Assembly (NCBI GenBank): GCA_005784505.1
Contig: VCAZ01000003.1
Location: 11,133,527-11,197,526 of the forward strand
Length of the DNA stretch: 64,000 bases
Direction: 5' to 3'
Source of the DNA: Bagarius yarrelli
Taxonomy: Eukaryota; Chordata; Actinopteri; Siluriformes; Sisoridae
Every line of letters begins with the position of its first letter. Position 1 is the first letter of the stretch. Position numbers and translations under genes: made by a program. A model generated the notes under the pieces. That model was not told the DNA's origin. It searched no databases and saw only the letters and a list, made by a program, of their open reading frames with translations. Shown in pieces: positions 11,001-26,602 of the stretch.

Positions 11001-13687
11001 GTCCTATGTAGACTGACAGGGTCTACAATATATAGCATTTTTAATCAAGGAGGTCTCTGTAAAACAACCATTCAGAGTTGTGTTTAGAGTTTGAAAAGTC
11101 AAGCTTAAAAAAAAAATCACTGAAACGCACTAAAAATGTGACAAGCATATCTTTAAAAATTTTGTAGAATTCAACCTAACAAAGTGACATTTCATAATTC
11201 TAAAAGCGCTTTCGGTTTCAGTCGTGCTACAAGCATCAAACGATAAGTTTACAGGCAACAAAACAGCACATTAGAGCTTGTAGTTGCCTGGCTAGCTAAA
11301 ATATTTATGATGATAAATCTTCGATTGCTAATAACTTAATTAGAACAAGGATTGCTCAAGGTTTTATAAAAAGATGGTTTTGGCTATTAAGGCTGGCATA
11401 CTAATGTAAAACTTTAAATTTGTAATCATAACACCATGAATACAAAATCACACAGACATTAAATAATATGAGATATATTAGTGGATCATAGTATTAATAA
11501 AACAAGGGGATTTTTAGAGTGCCTTTCCTCATGCACTTTATTCTCTAAAGTAGTTAGCGAGGGCTGTCTGGTCTGCCACTGAGTATCCAGTGACATCCAC
11601 AGAACTGAGACGAAGGCTAAGAGGTTAATTGAGTCTCCATGCTGTGCCTTCCTCTGTGTAATTTCCTGTGATTAAAGCGGTGAGGTTACTGTCGGACTCA
11701 CTCAGAAATTGTCCGAACTGCTAAGTAATTAAGCATGTGCTAAAAACCTGTCTGCTGATAATATCAAATCACTGTAAAGGCAGAGTGTGTTTCAATATTT
11801 ATGCTTGAAAAAGCCAGTGACTATCACATATTCTCCTGTACCCTCACTGATAAGTCAACACTATTCATGCTGAAGAGTCTAAATGGCTTTTAATTGAGCT
11901 ATTATTAGAGTGAATAGAGAGCGACATCGGAGCTGTCAAAAATAGTTCTTGAAATGAGGTGACGGTATTAAAGACTGAAAAGTAGGTCTATGAAAGATAT
12001 TCAGAGAGTAGCAAAATTTGGTTTAAGGCACAAAAATGTGAGAGGGGTGAGAGCTGAAAGTGTGAGATCAGAAGAGAGACTTCATTACGGAAGGTGCTGG
12101 CTCAAGAGACGCTCTCAGATCTTTATCAGCGAGCTGAAACTTAGCCCAGAGTGCCTACGGTGAAAAAATGGAGACATTTTAAAAGCTACACTAAGAGGAT
12201 TTACTGAAACCTCTACAGCTAAAATGTTTCTTTCATTCGCTTCTGCGGCAGGTTAAAAAAACGGACCATAATGTCGTTTAAAAAAATATTATATATTTTT
12301 ATATATTGTCGTTTAAAAAATATTATAAAATGTTATATTTTTTGTATTATGAATGTTTTTGATAGATACAGATTTGTATTTTACTAACAAGTTCGAGATA
12401 AACATTTTTATGGACTTTAGTTATGGTAAAACTTGCTTTTAAACTGTTCATTCAGATTGCGGTGCAGGTGAATTACATTTAAACGGGCTGAACAAACTGA
12501 CTCGATTTTGTGCCAATGTGACATTTACATAGCTATAGCATGGAGTATGCTGGAGTTTGCTACATCTTTTTTAAAAAAATTGCAATGCATTAATTTTTCT
12601 CTTCCCCCAGGAAACTACTTGACTTGGTGAAATTTGAAAGTGAAGACTTTGTCTTTTAAGCTCCTAGAAGTTAAGACACATAGTTCATCTTGTTCATCTA
12701 GGTCCCTATTCCTCTCTCTCTCTTTCTCTCAGAAATAGACGCGTCCATCTTTCTCCAGCAAAAAAAAAAACCCAAAAAACCAAGAAAACTATGTCATGCT
12801 AGTTCAACTATAAAGAATAACCCTGCAGCTGGCTTTTATTCAACAGCTGAGGGGAAAAAGTGAAAACATTCTACGTTTTTGTCCATATTCTCTATGAAAG
12901 ACAGCCCAATATTCCCCTGGCAACCAACTCCCCAAGCTTATCAGTGGCTATGTGAGTGTGTCCATGCATCAATTTTCCAGTGTATTCTCCGTGCAGGAAC
13001 GTGGACATGCATAAAATGTGTGCATTTGCCAGCTTGTCATTATGACCTTGTGCGCAGATTTGCGTAACAGCGTGCATGTACATTTGCCGTCATGGACATT
13101 TGCAGCCTGTCATCAACCCTTATCCCATTTCTGTCTCTGACTATCAGTTGTGTTTTAAATGAAGGAAGAGGATTTGTTTCAGGATTGCAATGCTGAATTT
13201 ACAAAGAGTCGGTTTCTTAAAGCCAGTTTCAAGCTAGTGGTCACGAGATAACAAAAAACTTGGGTGCCTTCCGGGTTTGTTTGAGGGTAAACCAAGCGTA
13301 GAATAAGTTTGCTTAATATTTTAACCTGCTAAAGTTTAGGAATTTACCCTAACCAGATTAGACATTAAGTATGGTGAAAGCAAGTAAAATTTGCTGTGGT
13401 GAGGAAATGACAGACACACTGACAACAAAGTAGATCGAGTTATAAAATTAAAATAAAATTAATTCAAAAAGATGCCTTTAGACAACAAAAGGATTTGATT
13501 TGTTTTAATTAATTTAAAGCACACACACATTTAACAGATTACAGTTTAGATTTAGATTTAGTATTTAGTTTGTATGCACAAGTTTAATGTAAGTAATGTC
13601 TGTATTATGTGTATATGCTTAAGTAATACAACTAATAATCACAAACACCAAAAAAAAGTAAAAAAATAACATTGTAGCTATAAGTCA

Positions 13688-13689
<2 letters not shown>
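11001..13689. other. Non-coding sequence with candidate enhancer at 11540-11950
   Basis: No gene was found. From 11540 to 11950 the sequence is repeat-free and rich in TAATTG, TAATTA-like and AATTAAGC cores, including the segment TGGCTTTTAATTGAGC. I take it as a candidate conserved non-coding element. At 12272 and 12307 a TGTCGTTTAAAAAA segment is duplicated at a 35-bp offset. A polypyrimidine stretch (CTCTCTCTCTTTCTCTC) lies near 12715. Confidence 0.35.

Positions 13690-13690
<1 letters not shown>

Positions 13691-13762
<72 letters not shown>
13691..13762. repeat. (TA)36 microsatellite
   Basis: About 72 bp of uninterrupted TA dinucleotides. This can extrude as a cruciform and is likely to vary in length or be mis-assembled. 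Confidence 0.95.
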
Positions 13763-13770
<8 letters not shown>

Positions 13771-15690
13771 TTCTTTTTTATCACCTTTTTTTCAACATTT
13801 TTATTAGTTGAATAATATATTATTTAAAATGTATTAGTATTAAAATCCTTATCTGAATTAAACAAATGTATATGTAATATTTTTTTAAAAGTCGGAACAA
13901 ATTGAATCACTATAGGGTTGTGGTTATATTTCTTAGCCTCATCATTCACAAATGCGCTACCAAATACACTCTATTGCCACCCTGACAAAATGTAATATGT
14001 ACCAAAAATCAAGATGTTTTCAGTAATCATTAGCGGGCCAAACTGGCTATAAAACTGGCCACAAGTCAGAATCATGTCTACAACATTTCTGTTTGGATCA
14101 ATTATCATAAGGCAAAAAGAAAAAGAATAGACAGAAAGTTCTGTAAATAAATGTGTGTGTACAGACAGTCCTGTTTCTATTCTGTCTGGCTATGTGCCTG
14201 CAGCAGCCTGCTAACCTTTGTGGCTCTACAGGGAGCACTCTGGGAAATAAAGAACTGTTGTACCAAATTAATTGTAATGAATTTGCTGGTAGATTGCTCT
14301 GGATAATGCCTATATCATTCCAGCATTACACACTCGCAGGTGCAGATGCTCTTTAATGTTTTGCTTGTGTGTGTGTTTGGTCGAATCAGTTGTTTTGATC
14401 CCAGTGGCTGTAAGTGAAGGGGAAATTAGGGTTAATTAAACATAAACAAGTGTAAACACAAGAGCGGTTGGTCGACTCTAAAACCTGAGGTAAAAAAAAC
14501 AGTTTAATCACACACACACTAGTGCCCTTCTGATCTCGTCACCCTCTTTCAGTTTAACTACAAGCCTATATTTGAACTCATGCAGCGTGGTTCGTGTTTG
14601 ACCGCAAGGTTTGTTAGGTAAAAAACTGTTTGCACACATAATTTTGTCTGCTTTTACCACAAGTCGACCTGGAGTGAGTGCAATGATGGACTAAAAAAAA
14701 CCACAGGTTGATGTCAGTGGAATGGAACTGCCCTTCTGGCCGTTCGGTCCTGACCAAATGTGGCCACGTCATTCGAAAAAAGTGGACAAATGTGTGCTGC
14801 AAGACAAGTAACCGTGCCGGAAAACAGCACATTTTTTCACCCCCTCATGCATTCTCTCGCACTTTCTTTAGGCATTTAGACAAAGGCATTGAAAATGCTA
14901 AATGCTTGACCATTCCACAAGCGTCCTCTTTCTGTTCAAACTTTTCGGTTGCCCCTTTTGTTCGATTAATACCTTCATGTCTTTCAGTGCCCCCCCTCCC
15001 CATTCCCTTGCCTGCTTCAGCCCAAGCTCCCACAAGAGTTCTCCTCCTCATTACACATGCTTGCTTCCACTCTAGTTCCCAAGATTAGGCAAATGAGCCC
15101 CTGAACCTAGCCTAAGGACCCCTCCCCACAAAACACACTCACTCTTTTCAAAACTTCAGCTCCTGCACAAAAATTGAGGAGGAATTCTTATTAACTACTC
15201 GTCTGTTCGTTTGGGTAAAAAAGAAAAAAAACTAGGTGGATTTTTAGTCTACCTAAACATTAATGACCCAACTGCTTTAATGTTGTGTATCACAGGGACA
15301 TTGCAATTACTTGGACTCAAAAAGACAACTGAAAGAGAGGAGTTATTGCATACTTTCTTTTCATCTGTGTTCGATTTAATTAAATAAACCAAAAAAGGCA
15401 AATAAAAAAATCAATGAAAGTCATATACAGTTTAAGGTTTTATCAGCACTCACAAAGATTGCATATGTTTTATGTTTAGCATTCAGAGACATAAAAATAT
15501 AATTATAAGGGCAAACAGTAATGATTTATGTGTTCTGTAAAAAAGCAAAAAAAAACCCCAACACACTTGTTAAGCTTCGTATCCAATGCCGGAATTGTTG
15601 AATAGATAAACAGTAAGACGTGTCATAGTCCTGAAAACACTTTTTTTCTGAGTTCTGTGATTCATTCTTTCTCCCTATTTCCCCTTCCTT
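13763..15690. other. Non-coding sequence, no gene recognised
   Basis: It contains a 126-codon open frame on the plus strand (14708-15088) with an opposing 68-codon frame. Neither has a recognisable domain or convincing splice context, so I do not call them. The region is otherwise AT-rich single-copy-looking DNA. Confidence 0.5.
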
Positions 15691-15746
15691 TGTCTCTCTC
15701 TCTCTCCCTCTGTCTCTCTCTCTCTCTCTCGCTCTCGCTCTCTCTT
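15691..15746. repeat. (CT)n microsatellite
   Basis: A pyrimidine tract of imperfect TCTC repeats, with CCCTCTG and two CGCTCT interruptions, about 56 bp. Confidence 0.9.
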
Positions 15747-16387
15747 TTTTCCGTCTATTCCTCCCTTACAGTCAGCGAATAACACTTCAGCAAGCGGTAC
15801 TGCCTCAGGATTCCGGCGAACAGGAAGAAGACAAGTGGTGTAGCAAAAAAAAAAATTAATCTGGAAGATTTCACTCTACTGAACAACTCTGTGTTTCACC
15901 AAACCACAAATATACAAGACTCAGTTTACCCGTTGGTATCAGGTCATTCTGTACTAATGTGGTTCAACTGCTTTTGTAAGGATGAGTGTTATGCCAGCAG
16001 AACTGAAAGCTAGCTTATATCTTAGTAATAAATCATATGTTGTCGCACATCTGCACAACTTTCTGATTATAAAATATTTTTACTGAACAAAGCCACTCAA
16101 GGAAAATATGTACCTCTTTAATTTATTATTCACTTCAATACTCTATTCTACGTTTATGTACTTTACATTACTGCCACGTGTAATTAATGAGTCTAAATGT
16201 AATTAATAAAATTACTAGATGCACAGCACAAATTAAAATTTAACCTTATAAACCTTATAGATTTCTCACTTCTCACCGGCAATAAGTTTAAATCTTTTTT
16301 CTGTTTTTTTAGGGTAAAACAGGAGATATACTGGATCTTCATTTTACATTATTATTTTTCTTTATTTTCCAGTTAATATAACGTTTC

Positions 16388-16426
16388 TGGCATTTGGCAG
16401 ACAACCTTTATACAATACATTTATAC
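16388..16426 (-). mobile_element. Possible L2-type tail remnant
   Basis: CTGGCATTTGGCAGACAACC followed by TTTATACAA on the plus strand resembles the inverted 3' tail of the SINE/L2 elements seen elsewhere in the window (CATTTGGGAGACGCCCTTAT). The rest of the element is not recognisable. Confidence 0.35.
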
Positions 16427-16759
16427 TATTTTCGTCCAACTTTACCGCCTGTCCATGTTTTAGTGCGTGAGTTCTGGTAACACTGATGCACAATGAGCCT
16501 TTATATAAGGATATACACATTGCATTAATAAAAAAAATCCACACAGATAATTATCACAGAGTTTTGTGAAGATTTTAGATAGCAACTGAACGTGATATTT
16601 AAGCACATTTTAGTGACGCTTAGTGCGAACAAGTACCAGACTTTTAGATATGTCAGAAAGAGAAGCTAATAGCTGGATAAAAAAAATCTTGCAGTTAAAA
16701 TTTTACTCAGGCAGTTAAAATGACTATAGACAAAATGACTATATAGACAGATTTTTTAT

Positions 16760-16781
16760 TTATATATATATATATATATAT
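16760..16781. repeat. (TA)n microsatellite, short
   Basis: Eleven TA units preceded by a T-rich stretch. Confidence 0.85.
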
Positions 16782-17177
16782 GCAAAAAAATGGAATGGAC
16801 TCTCCTTAGTCTTGTTCTTTTTGGCCTGCTCCCTCTCCACAAAGAGAGGTAAATTATTTCAGTGCAAAAAATATTCTACATGCCTGGACACGTAGTTCTT
16901 CTCCTTAACATTATAACCTTGCTGAGTTTTCAGAAAAGGCCCATTTTTGTTACACGCCATCATTCAAATGTACCTAAAGAAAAACACCACCACTGTAACA
17001 TTAGATGTAAAAGCAATCTTTGACAGTAACTTAAATATGAACCGAGAAAGAACGATTGTATTTTAAAATAAGCAGAGTGCAGTAACATGGAGCAAGAGAT
17101 GCATTTCTGAAAGCTGTGGACAACCTTAATTAGCCTTATTTTTGTGCCTTAAGGAACTTAAGTTATAAAAATAGACT

Positions 17178-17607
17178 TTTTGAATAAAAGTTTGTGGACA
17201 TCTTACCAGCACACCCACAACCTTGTCTTCCCTAAACTGTTGCCACAATGTTGGAAACACTCAGTAGTCTAGTAGGATTTATATACTGTATTAAGATTTC
17301 TATTCACTGTTTCAGCATTACAAAGCTCTGTGCACAATAAAGACATGATTTGCCAGTGTTGGTGTTGAAGAACTTGAGTGTTCATGACACAGACCTGACA
17401 TTAACCCCACTGAACACCTCAGTGATGAACCAGAACACAAGGCTCTATATCCAGCATCAGTAGCTGAAATTGCCAATCATTTAGTAGCAAAATGATCAAT
17501 CATCACAGACATGAAGTGTGGAGGTTATTACCAGAGAAAGAATCTGAAATAAATTTTGACTCTGAATATGATGGACAGGTGCCCCAATTCATTTGTCCCT
17601 ATAATGT
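17178..17607 (+). mobile_element. Tc1/mariner-like element, internally deleted copy with both ends
   Basis: The 5' end reads AAAAGTTTGTGGACATCTTA. The body contains GACCTGACATTAACCCCACT followed by GAACACCTCAGTGATGAACC, a decayed DNA copy of the transposase segment around a catalytic Asp. The 3' end reads GGACAGGTGCCCCAATTCAT. At about 430 bp it is far shorter than an autonomous Tc1-like element (about 1.2-1.6 kb), so it is a non-autonomous, MITE-like derivative. Confidence 0.65.
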
Positions 17608-17609
17608 AG

Positions 17610-20600
17610 ATTAAGATGTTTGGAGGGTTGGGGATTCTTATTTATCATGCCTTGCTAGACGCTAGTTTCACTTGGCTCTGGTCTGGACCACAGCCAGATC
17701 TCCACTTTCACTGACACCAAAGATTATGAGAGAACACCTCTGTAATTCTGAGTAAACATAAATCCTTGTGATGATGCTTAAAAAGCTTAGTTTTTTGGTG
17801 TAGCTTCTGCAGATAATGGCCCCCGATGTCAAAAACAGGAAAATAATTGAGTGCATTAGCATTACATCTAGCACATAATTGCATTAAGGGTTATGTATCA
17901 AACAGTTTAGGTGACATGCAGTGGAGTGGAAAAGCTGAAGCATGCGGCTAATCATCATTATGACAAACGCTGCTATATTTCACGGCAGTTATCCACTACA
18001 GTGAAATGATCTACATCCACACAGTGTCTTCAGAAAACAGCCGAACAAAAACACAATACAGACTTTCGTTTCAGAACTATTTCTGTAAAGAGTACAACCT
18101 GACTCTTTTCTTAAAAAACACCAGAACAACTGTGCCAAGCTAAGCGTCTCTCTTGGCTATTTTAGCTGCAGGTTACTGTACGCTGATACCTTATCTTAGA
18201 CAGCGGCAGACAAGCTTTTTTTCTCTTTGGCTTGAGAAAAGAAAATTTTTGCTACTTCAGAAAACAGAATCTTGGGCAAGTTGGGCAAATGACACTCTGA
18301 ATGAGTTGCCGATGTTGGCCACATGCTTCTAATATTTTTTTTAAGATCTATGCTGTTATGAGTCACAGAACTATATTGAATTATCCTTTTGAAAATAAAT
18401 GACATTAACAAACTTAAAAGACAAATGAAAAAATAATATGACTTCATCCAGTGGATAGATAAATACAGTTCTGGCATAGGCTAGATACATGCCTGGTATC
18501 ATACTTCTTTAAAGATAAATGTCTTTTACACTTGTACTGATGACAAATTGATTGATCCTAGCTTGGGCAGAGTTCAAACATTGCCCTCCTTTTGCATGTT
18601 GTGCTAGATATTGCGGAGTAATTCTCAACAGCACCTACTGCTTACTTTATTTCTGCAAATTAGCTACAGACTGCATTCCATTATAGAAAGAGTGTAATTT
18701 AGACCATAAAGTCACCATGAAGGGATTCAACAAGGTCACCTGGCCATCCAGAAGCCAATCATAGATAAGCCAAAGGAATAAAAACACCACTTTTAAAACC
18801 TTTAACTTAGTATCTTTGATCTCTACTCAAAGACGCTATTGTACACCATCTGTCTTGGCAACGTGTGTATTGCATATTGGGAACATAATGAATCTGATCT
18901 GACAACCCTGCATGGTTTTCTTCATGTGATACTGAGCCTCTCATTTATTTTCCGATCTAAACAAGGAGCAGGAGAGATTTGTCAGTCGTAAACCAAAAGC
19001 TCCACTCAGCAGTGAACCACGGTCAGCGTGCCACTATCCAGTCCTAATACTTCACTGCTGAACTGCTGTTTATTACACATCCTTAACCTTTGTCTTTGGG
19101 GAGAGAGAAAGCAATTAGTTTAAATAAACATGAGTATTATGTATCTATCTCAAAATCACTGATAATTGGGTGCTTATTTGGTGATGCAAACATAGGGTTT
19201 CGTTTATTCCTGAAGCCTGAAAGGCCATTTGGATTTAGGTTTTCAAGAAAAGAATGACCCATTGAAGGTGGCATTTGTCGACAGGGAGGACCACATGGGA
19301 AGACCAGAGAGATACAGTGAGCTTTTCAAAAACCACCACATTTACATATTTGGATATAGTTTAATACATAGATGACTCTTTATGCTGGAAGCAGCAGATT
19401 TCTTATAATCGGTTTTACAAATGTGAATGTGTGATGTCAGCCTGTCTCCTGCTCCATGCTGTTGAAAGAATGATAGATGTTGAAATCTGGCCAGGGCAGA
19501 TGGACCTCTCCTTGTCACAGCACTGCCAAGACATCAGAGATAAAGTTAGCCAGGCCCAGACCCCACTCTTACTGCCGGGCTGATATCCAGCTGCAACCAT
19601 CCTCCCGTTTAGCACATTCAGCCAACTTACTATGAGTCTTCAGGCTTAAATATGGGCTTGGGTAAGCCTGGGTCAGAGAAAAGAACTATGTTTTAACCAA
19701 CATATTTTAATCAAACAGACTTATTTTACATTCCAGTGGATCCTCTGTGTGTACTGATTGTCTCCGGATAACGGCGGGTCTGGCCCAGGGTGCCTTCCCT
19801 TCTTTCCGTGCTTGTTTGTTTCATGCTGTTGAGAACAGAGTTTACATTCCGAGGTCTCCGGCAACATCCATCTAGTCCAAGTACAGAGTTTAAAGTCTTG
19901 GCACTGGGCAACTTGGCCATACTGTGACATGAGCCGTCTTGGTACTTGACAGCAGGAATTTAACCCTAGAGATTGTTTCCAGCTTTGAATAGATCTCATC
20001 CAGCCAATCCTTTATAAATTGTGCAGCAATACAATTTACAAATACTACTTATTATTTATTACAACAGCAACATAAAACAATATTAATAGAATATTAACAG
20101 ACTGAATGCATTCACATACACACCAGTTTTTTTCTGCACAGGTGGAAAGGATACATAAAACAATGAGAAACTCGTCCTTTTCTGTACTAGTTTCAAGGCT
20201 CACCGAGGTTAAGTATAGCTTTTACAGGGGTGCAGGAGACATTTTCAAAGGGCACACCTTCAGGCTCATTGTCAGACCATCATGTACTTAGGGATAAGCA
20301 GAATGCCTTTATAATGCAAAATCTGTCTCCTGTAAACCAGCCATTTATGTGGGATATCTGTAAAATGTTTCACCATTAGTGGACTTAAAAAAAAAACAAA
20401 ACAAGTGTTTAATCAAACACAAAACATTTTTATCACAAACCAGGGAACTCAATCATGCTTCTGGTCATGGGTCAGGATAAAAGAGGAACACCACAGCAAT
20501 AGGAAAACGCACATTATCCATGGACGTGAGTAAGATCTGCAACTTTACTGCCAGGTTAGTGCCAGAGGAAAGATCACCAGTTTTCCGAGGTGCAGGGCCA

Positions 20601-22750
20601 AGCCATTGAAACTCTCTGTTCCATATGGGTGCATTTAATTTTAGAATCCTTTCCATTTTTTCCCCGCTTTGCTGCTTAGGTTTTTTTTCTTCTGCCAATT
20701 CAGATGTCAGAAAACGTTTGCCAGGCATGCCAGAACGCATTGACACATACATTTTTTAAATGACAGTCTCAAGTTTAATGGTCATAACTCAATTAGTTGC
20801 AACAGACTTGCGGCGTCTTGTAGATGTGTAAAAGTTTACCTTTATAGTAAATTTTGGACTGGACTTTGCTTAATTAATGACATTTAATGCTAATTCAAAC
20901 AAAGCTGTTAGTCTCTCTCTGAGAAGCAGCACAACACATCTGGTTCCAATCGACTTGCTTAATACCGAGTTGATGCAACACTGGGCAAATTCATCAAACA
21001 CTTTTTTTACTGTGTATGTTGTTCACTAAAAGGTTAGTGTGTGGACTATAATATAGTTCCTGCCTGTATACAGTTCATTTTACAAGATCAAGTCCATCAC
21101 CATTTTCATCCAAAAATGAGAGCAAAGTGTGAAGGGTGGCACTACACAAGTTTATATTAATGTTTTTTTTTTAAAATTCTGTTATTCTTGTTTTCTATAT
21201 ATACCCAACATTTTAGCCATCAATGTATTTTTACTAAAAATTGTAACTGTAACAATTAACAATTTTAACATTTAGAACACTTTATTCAAATGTTTTAAAG
21301 TTGTAACATATAGTCAGTAGTGACTTATCGAACTTGCTTACATCCCTGTATCATACAAATACATTTCTATACATAGACAGTGACATACAGTGCTATTGTA
21401 TTAATAAATATTTGACTTTGTACACTGGATTTAAAATCTATGACCAAGTACAAAATGCCAGTTCTATTAAAGAAAGGCAGTCTGATTTGGTTAAAGAATG
21501 TTTCGTTATCCCAAGACATTAGACAAATTATTATAATACAATGAAATTGAAAAATTAAATTGTAAATTAAGTGCAATCTATTCCTAAACATTACTAGTAG
21601 CACTTTATTCTTTACACGTTCCACTTGCCATCACAATACCGCAGGTTTGCTACAGGTTTTTTTAGATTTACCTTGAGTTTGTACACTAGAAGCCCACTGT
21701 TGTCTTGCATCATAAGATCCTGATGGTAAACTCTATTTTAATATAACCTGACAGCTCTTTCTTACACATCATGGAGAACTTAAAGCACTGCTGGGTCGAA
21801 GATTTAAAGTTTTTTGGTTGATTAGTACACATTAAGCTCACTCTATCCTTCCAACTCTCCATACTAATTAGTCTCACCCGCTGCTCATTTCGCAATTAAA
21901 AGAACTTTCACCATCACTTATGGTCTGTGGTGTGTTTACGGAGATGCTAGACGCGCTTTGTGTATCTCCTCAGTGCATTTAGCGAATCCTGTCTTTAATT
22001 GCTTGCTTTCTACCTGCCTTCTTCAATACAGGTTCTGACGTCAGCCTCTTCGTTCCTGCTTTCCCAGCTCCTGGTCCTGCTCTGCCTTTTCTCTGTTCCT
22101 GTGAGCTCCTCTGATTCCTGGTATCTTTTCTCTGCAAAATCCTCACTCTCTACTGGTTGTCACTGTTATTAATAAATGTGCCAGTTTGGGTTTAAACTAA
22201 TATGTCTCAGTCTGGCATATCTTTATACTAGTCTAATTTTTTTTCTAAGGTTACCATGTGAACATTTAAAGCTTTTTAACTATGAGATAATCACAATTAA
22301 TGCTGGTGTGAATTGATTGATTGAAAACAACACCTCTTCTTCATTTATTACTTTAACTAATGCCTGATGTCTTCATGGACATTTTACCAAGGTCTGGCTG
22401 TAATTGTTTTGCAGAGGCAGCTTGTCCTTGCATGTCATTATTTTGTAAGAACAACCTGTTATAGGGGGAGGCTATAAATAAAATGGAAAGTAAGGTGCAA
22501 TTTTGAACGAGTTTAGGATAAGTATAGAATTATGGCAGTAATGAGTTAATGTTAGTGCAAAGGGAAACTCTGCCTGAAAGGGCTCACATTTCATCAATCA
22601 TTCAACTGTAGGAGTAATAAGTAATTATTTTGCTTGGTGAGTGTTGCTTTTTACGAGCCTTTTAAACAACAAGCAAAACTAGTTGGACAAATAAGATTTA
22701 AACCCCCACCCTGTGTCTAGTCTTACTCCTTAAGGCCACCTGTGCATAGG
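17610..22750. other. Non-coding sequence, no gene recognised
   Basis: Five kilobases without a recognisable gene. Overlapping frames around 19415-20000 and the 95-codon minus-strand frame at 20465-20752 lack domains and splice support. The 22020-22200 segment (pyrimidine-rich GTTCCTG repeats, then ATTAATAAATGTGCC) looks like the decayed 3' end of a retroelement, but I cannot name the family. Confidence 0.45.
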
Positions 22751-22751
22751 G

Positions 22752-22781
22752 TACAGATCATCTGATATCTGATGATCTGTA
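22752..22781. repeat. Short perfect hairpin (11-bp arms)
   Basis: TACAGATCATC (22752-22762) and GATGATCTGTA (22771-22781) are exact reverse complements separated by TGATATCT. Confidence 0.75.
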
Positions 22782-25765
<2,984 letters not shown>

Positions 25766-25930
25766 TGCCTTACAAGAACCCCAGAGCTCCTCTTAAAGAA
25801 GGATTTTCCAGCGTGACAATACTAATGTGTTTGATGCAAGGTCCATAAAGACATGGGTTGCCAAGGTTGACGTACAAGAACTCTGGTGTTCTTTACAATG
25901 CCATTAACCCAACCGCACTGAAGATATTAA
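25766..25930 (+). mobile_element. Tc1/mariner-like element, internal fragment
   Basis: The segment CAAGAACCCCAGAGCTCCTC, then CAAGGTCCATAAAGACATGG and GAACTCTGGTGTTCTTTACA followed by AACCCAACCGCACTGAA, follows the order of the Tc1-like family copies in this window. The frame is broken. Confidence 0.5.
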
Positions 25931-26544
25931 ACTAGTATGTATGAATATGTAATATTGATGAAAACTGGAACTAAATAATAGCCAACTCTATAGGTATAAA
26001 CTGTTTATGTTGTAGTTGTTGAATCCAGACACACACATTAATACAGGTAACAGATGCAAACTTTTTCTTGCCAAAGTCAGAAAGCTTATTAGTAAGTTAT
26101 TAACTTACCTAATATTTTTCCTCAGCTAAAAAGATTCAGTTTCTGTGTTTTACCTGATTCACTAATCTCACCTGGCAACAAAGTGGTATTGATAGTGGTA
26201 TTGATATGTAGTCTAATGCAAACAAAACTTTCCTGACTGAGATTTATTGCCTGACATTGCAATTTTCTTAAGGCATTTGCTGTCCTTTTCTACTTGTTCT
26301 CAAGCTCTCAAGTTACTTATCTAACTCCATTCAGCTCTCCATGAATCAAGAAGCTGGTTAGACTGGATGTGTGTTGTGTATTTCCTCTTATTTTTATTTG
26401 AAGAAAAACAGCAACAGTTTTAATAATCTTTTTCCAAAAAATCAAAATAGACACTAGAAAAAGCAGGAAAATATTTTCTTTAAATTTTTAGGTATATATT
26501 ATTATACCATTTTTTTCTTACCACAATGTCTAGTCATTATATAC

Positions 26545-26602
26545 ACAATATGGACAATAAGAATTGGGACACCTGAGCATCACGTTTATGTAGGTCTCAT
26601 TC
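26545..26602 (+). mobile_element. Tc1/mariner-like element, 5' terminus only
   Basis: ATATGGACAATAAGAATTGG followed by GACACCTGAGCATCACG matches the family's 5' end seen at 36695 (GTGGCCAAAAGTATTAGGAC then ACCTGACCATCAC). Nothing downstream continues the element. Confidence 0.5.

Noticed and set aside
14708..15088. 126-codon open frame on the plus strand
   Set aside because: No recognisable domain, opposed by another open frame on the minus strand, and no convincing splice or promoter context. Its length is within chance for a 64-kb window.
19415..20000. Cluster of overlapping minus-strand frames as a possible gene
   Set aside because: Two frames overlap in different phases with similar lengths, as expected from a locally stop-poor, GC-richer patch.
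20465..20752. 95-codon minus-strand frame as a possible exon
   Set aside because: Basic and proline-containing but without any motif or clear acceptor/donor pair. Not enough to call.
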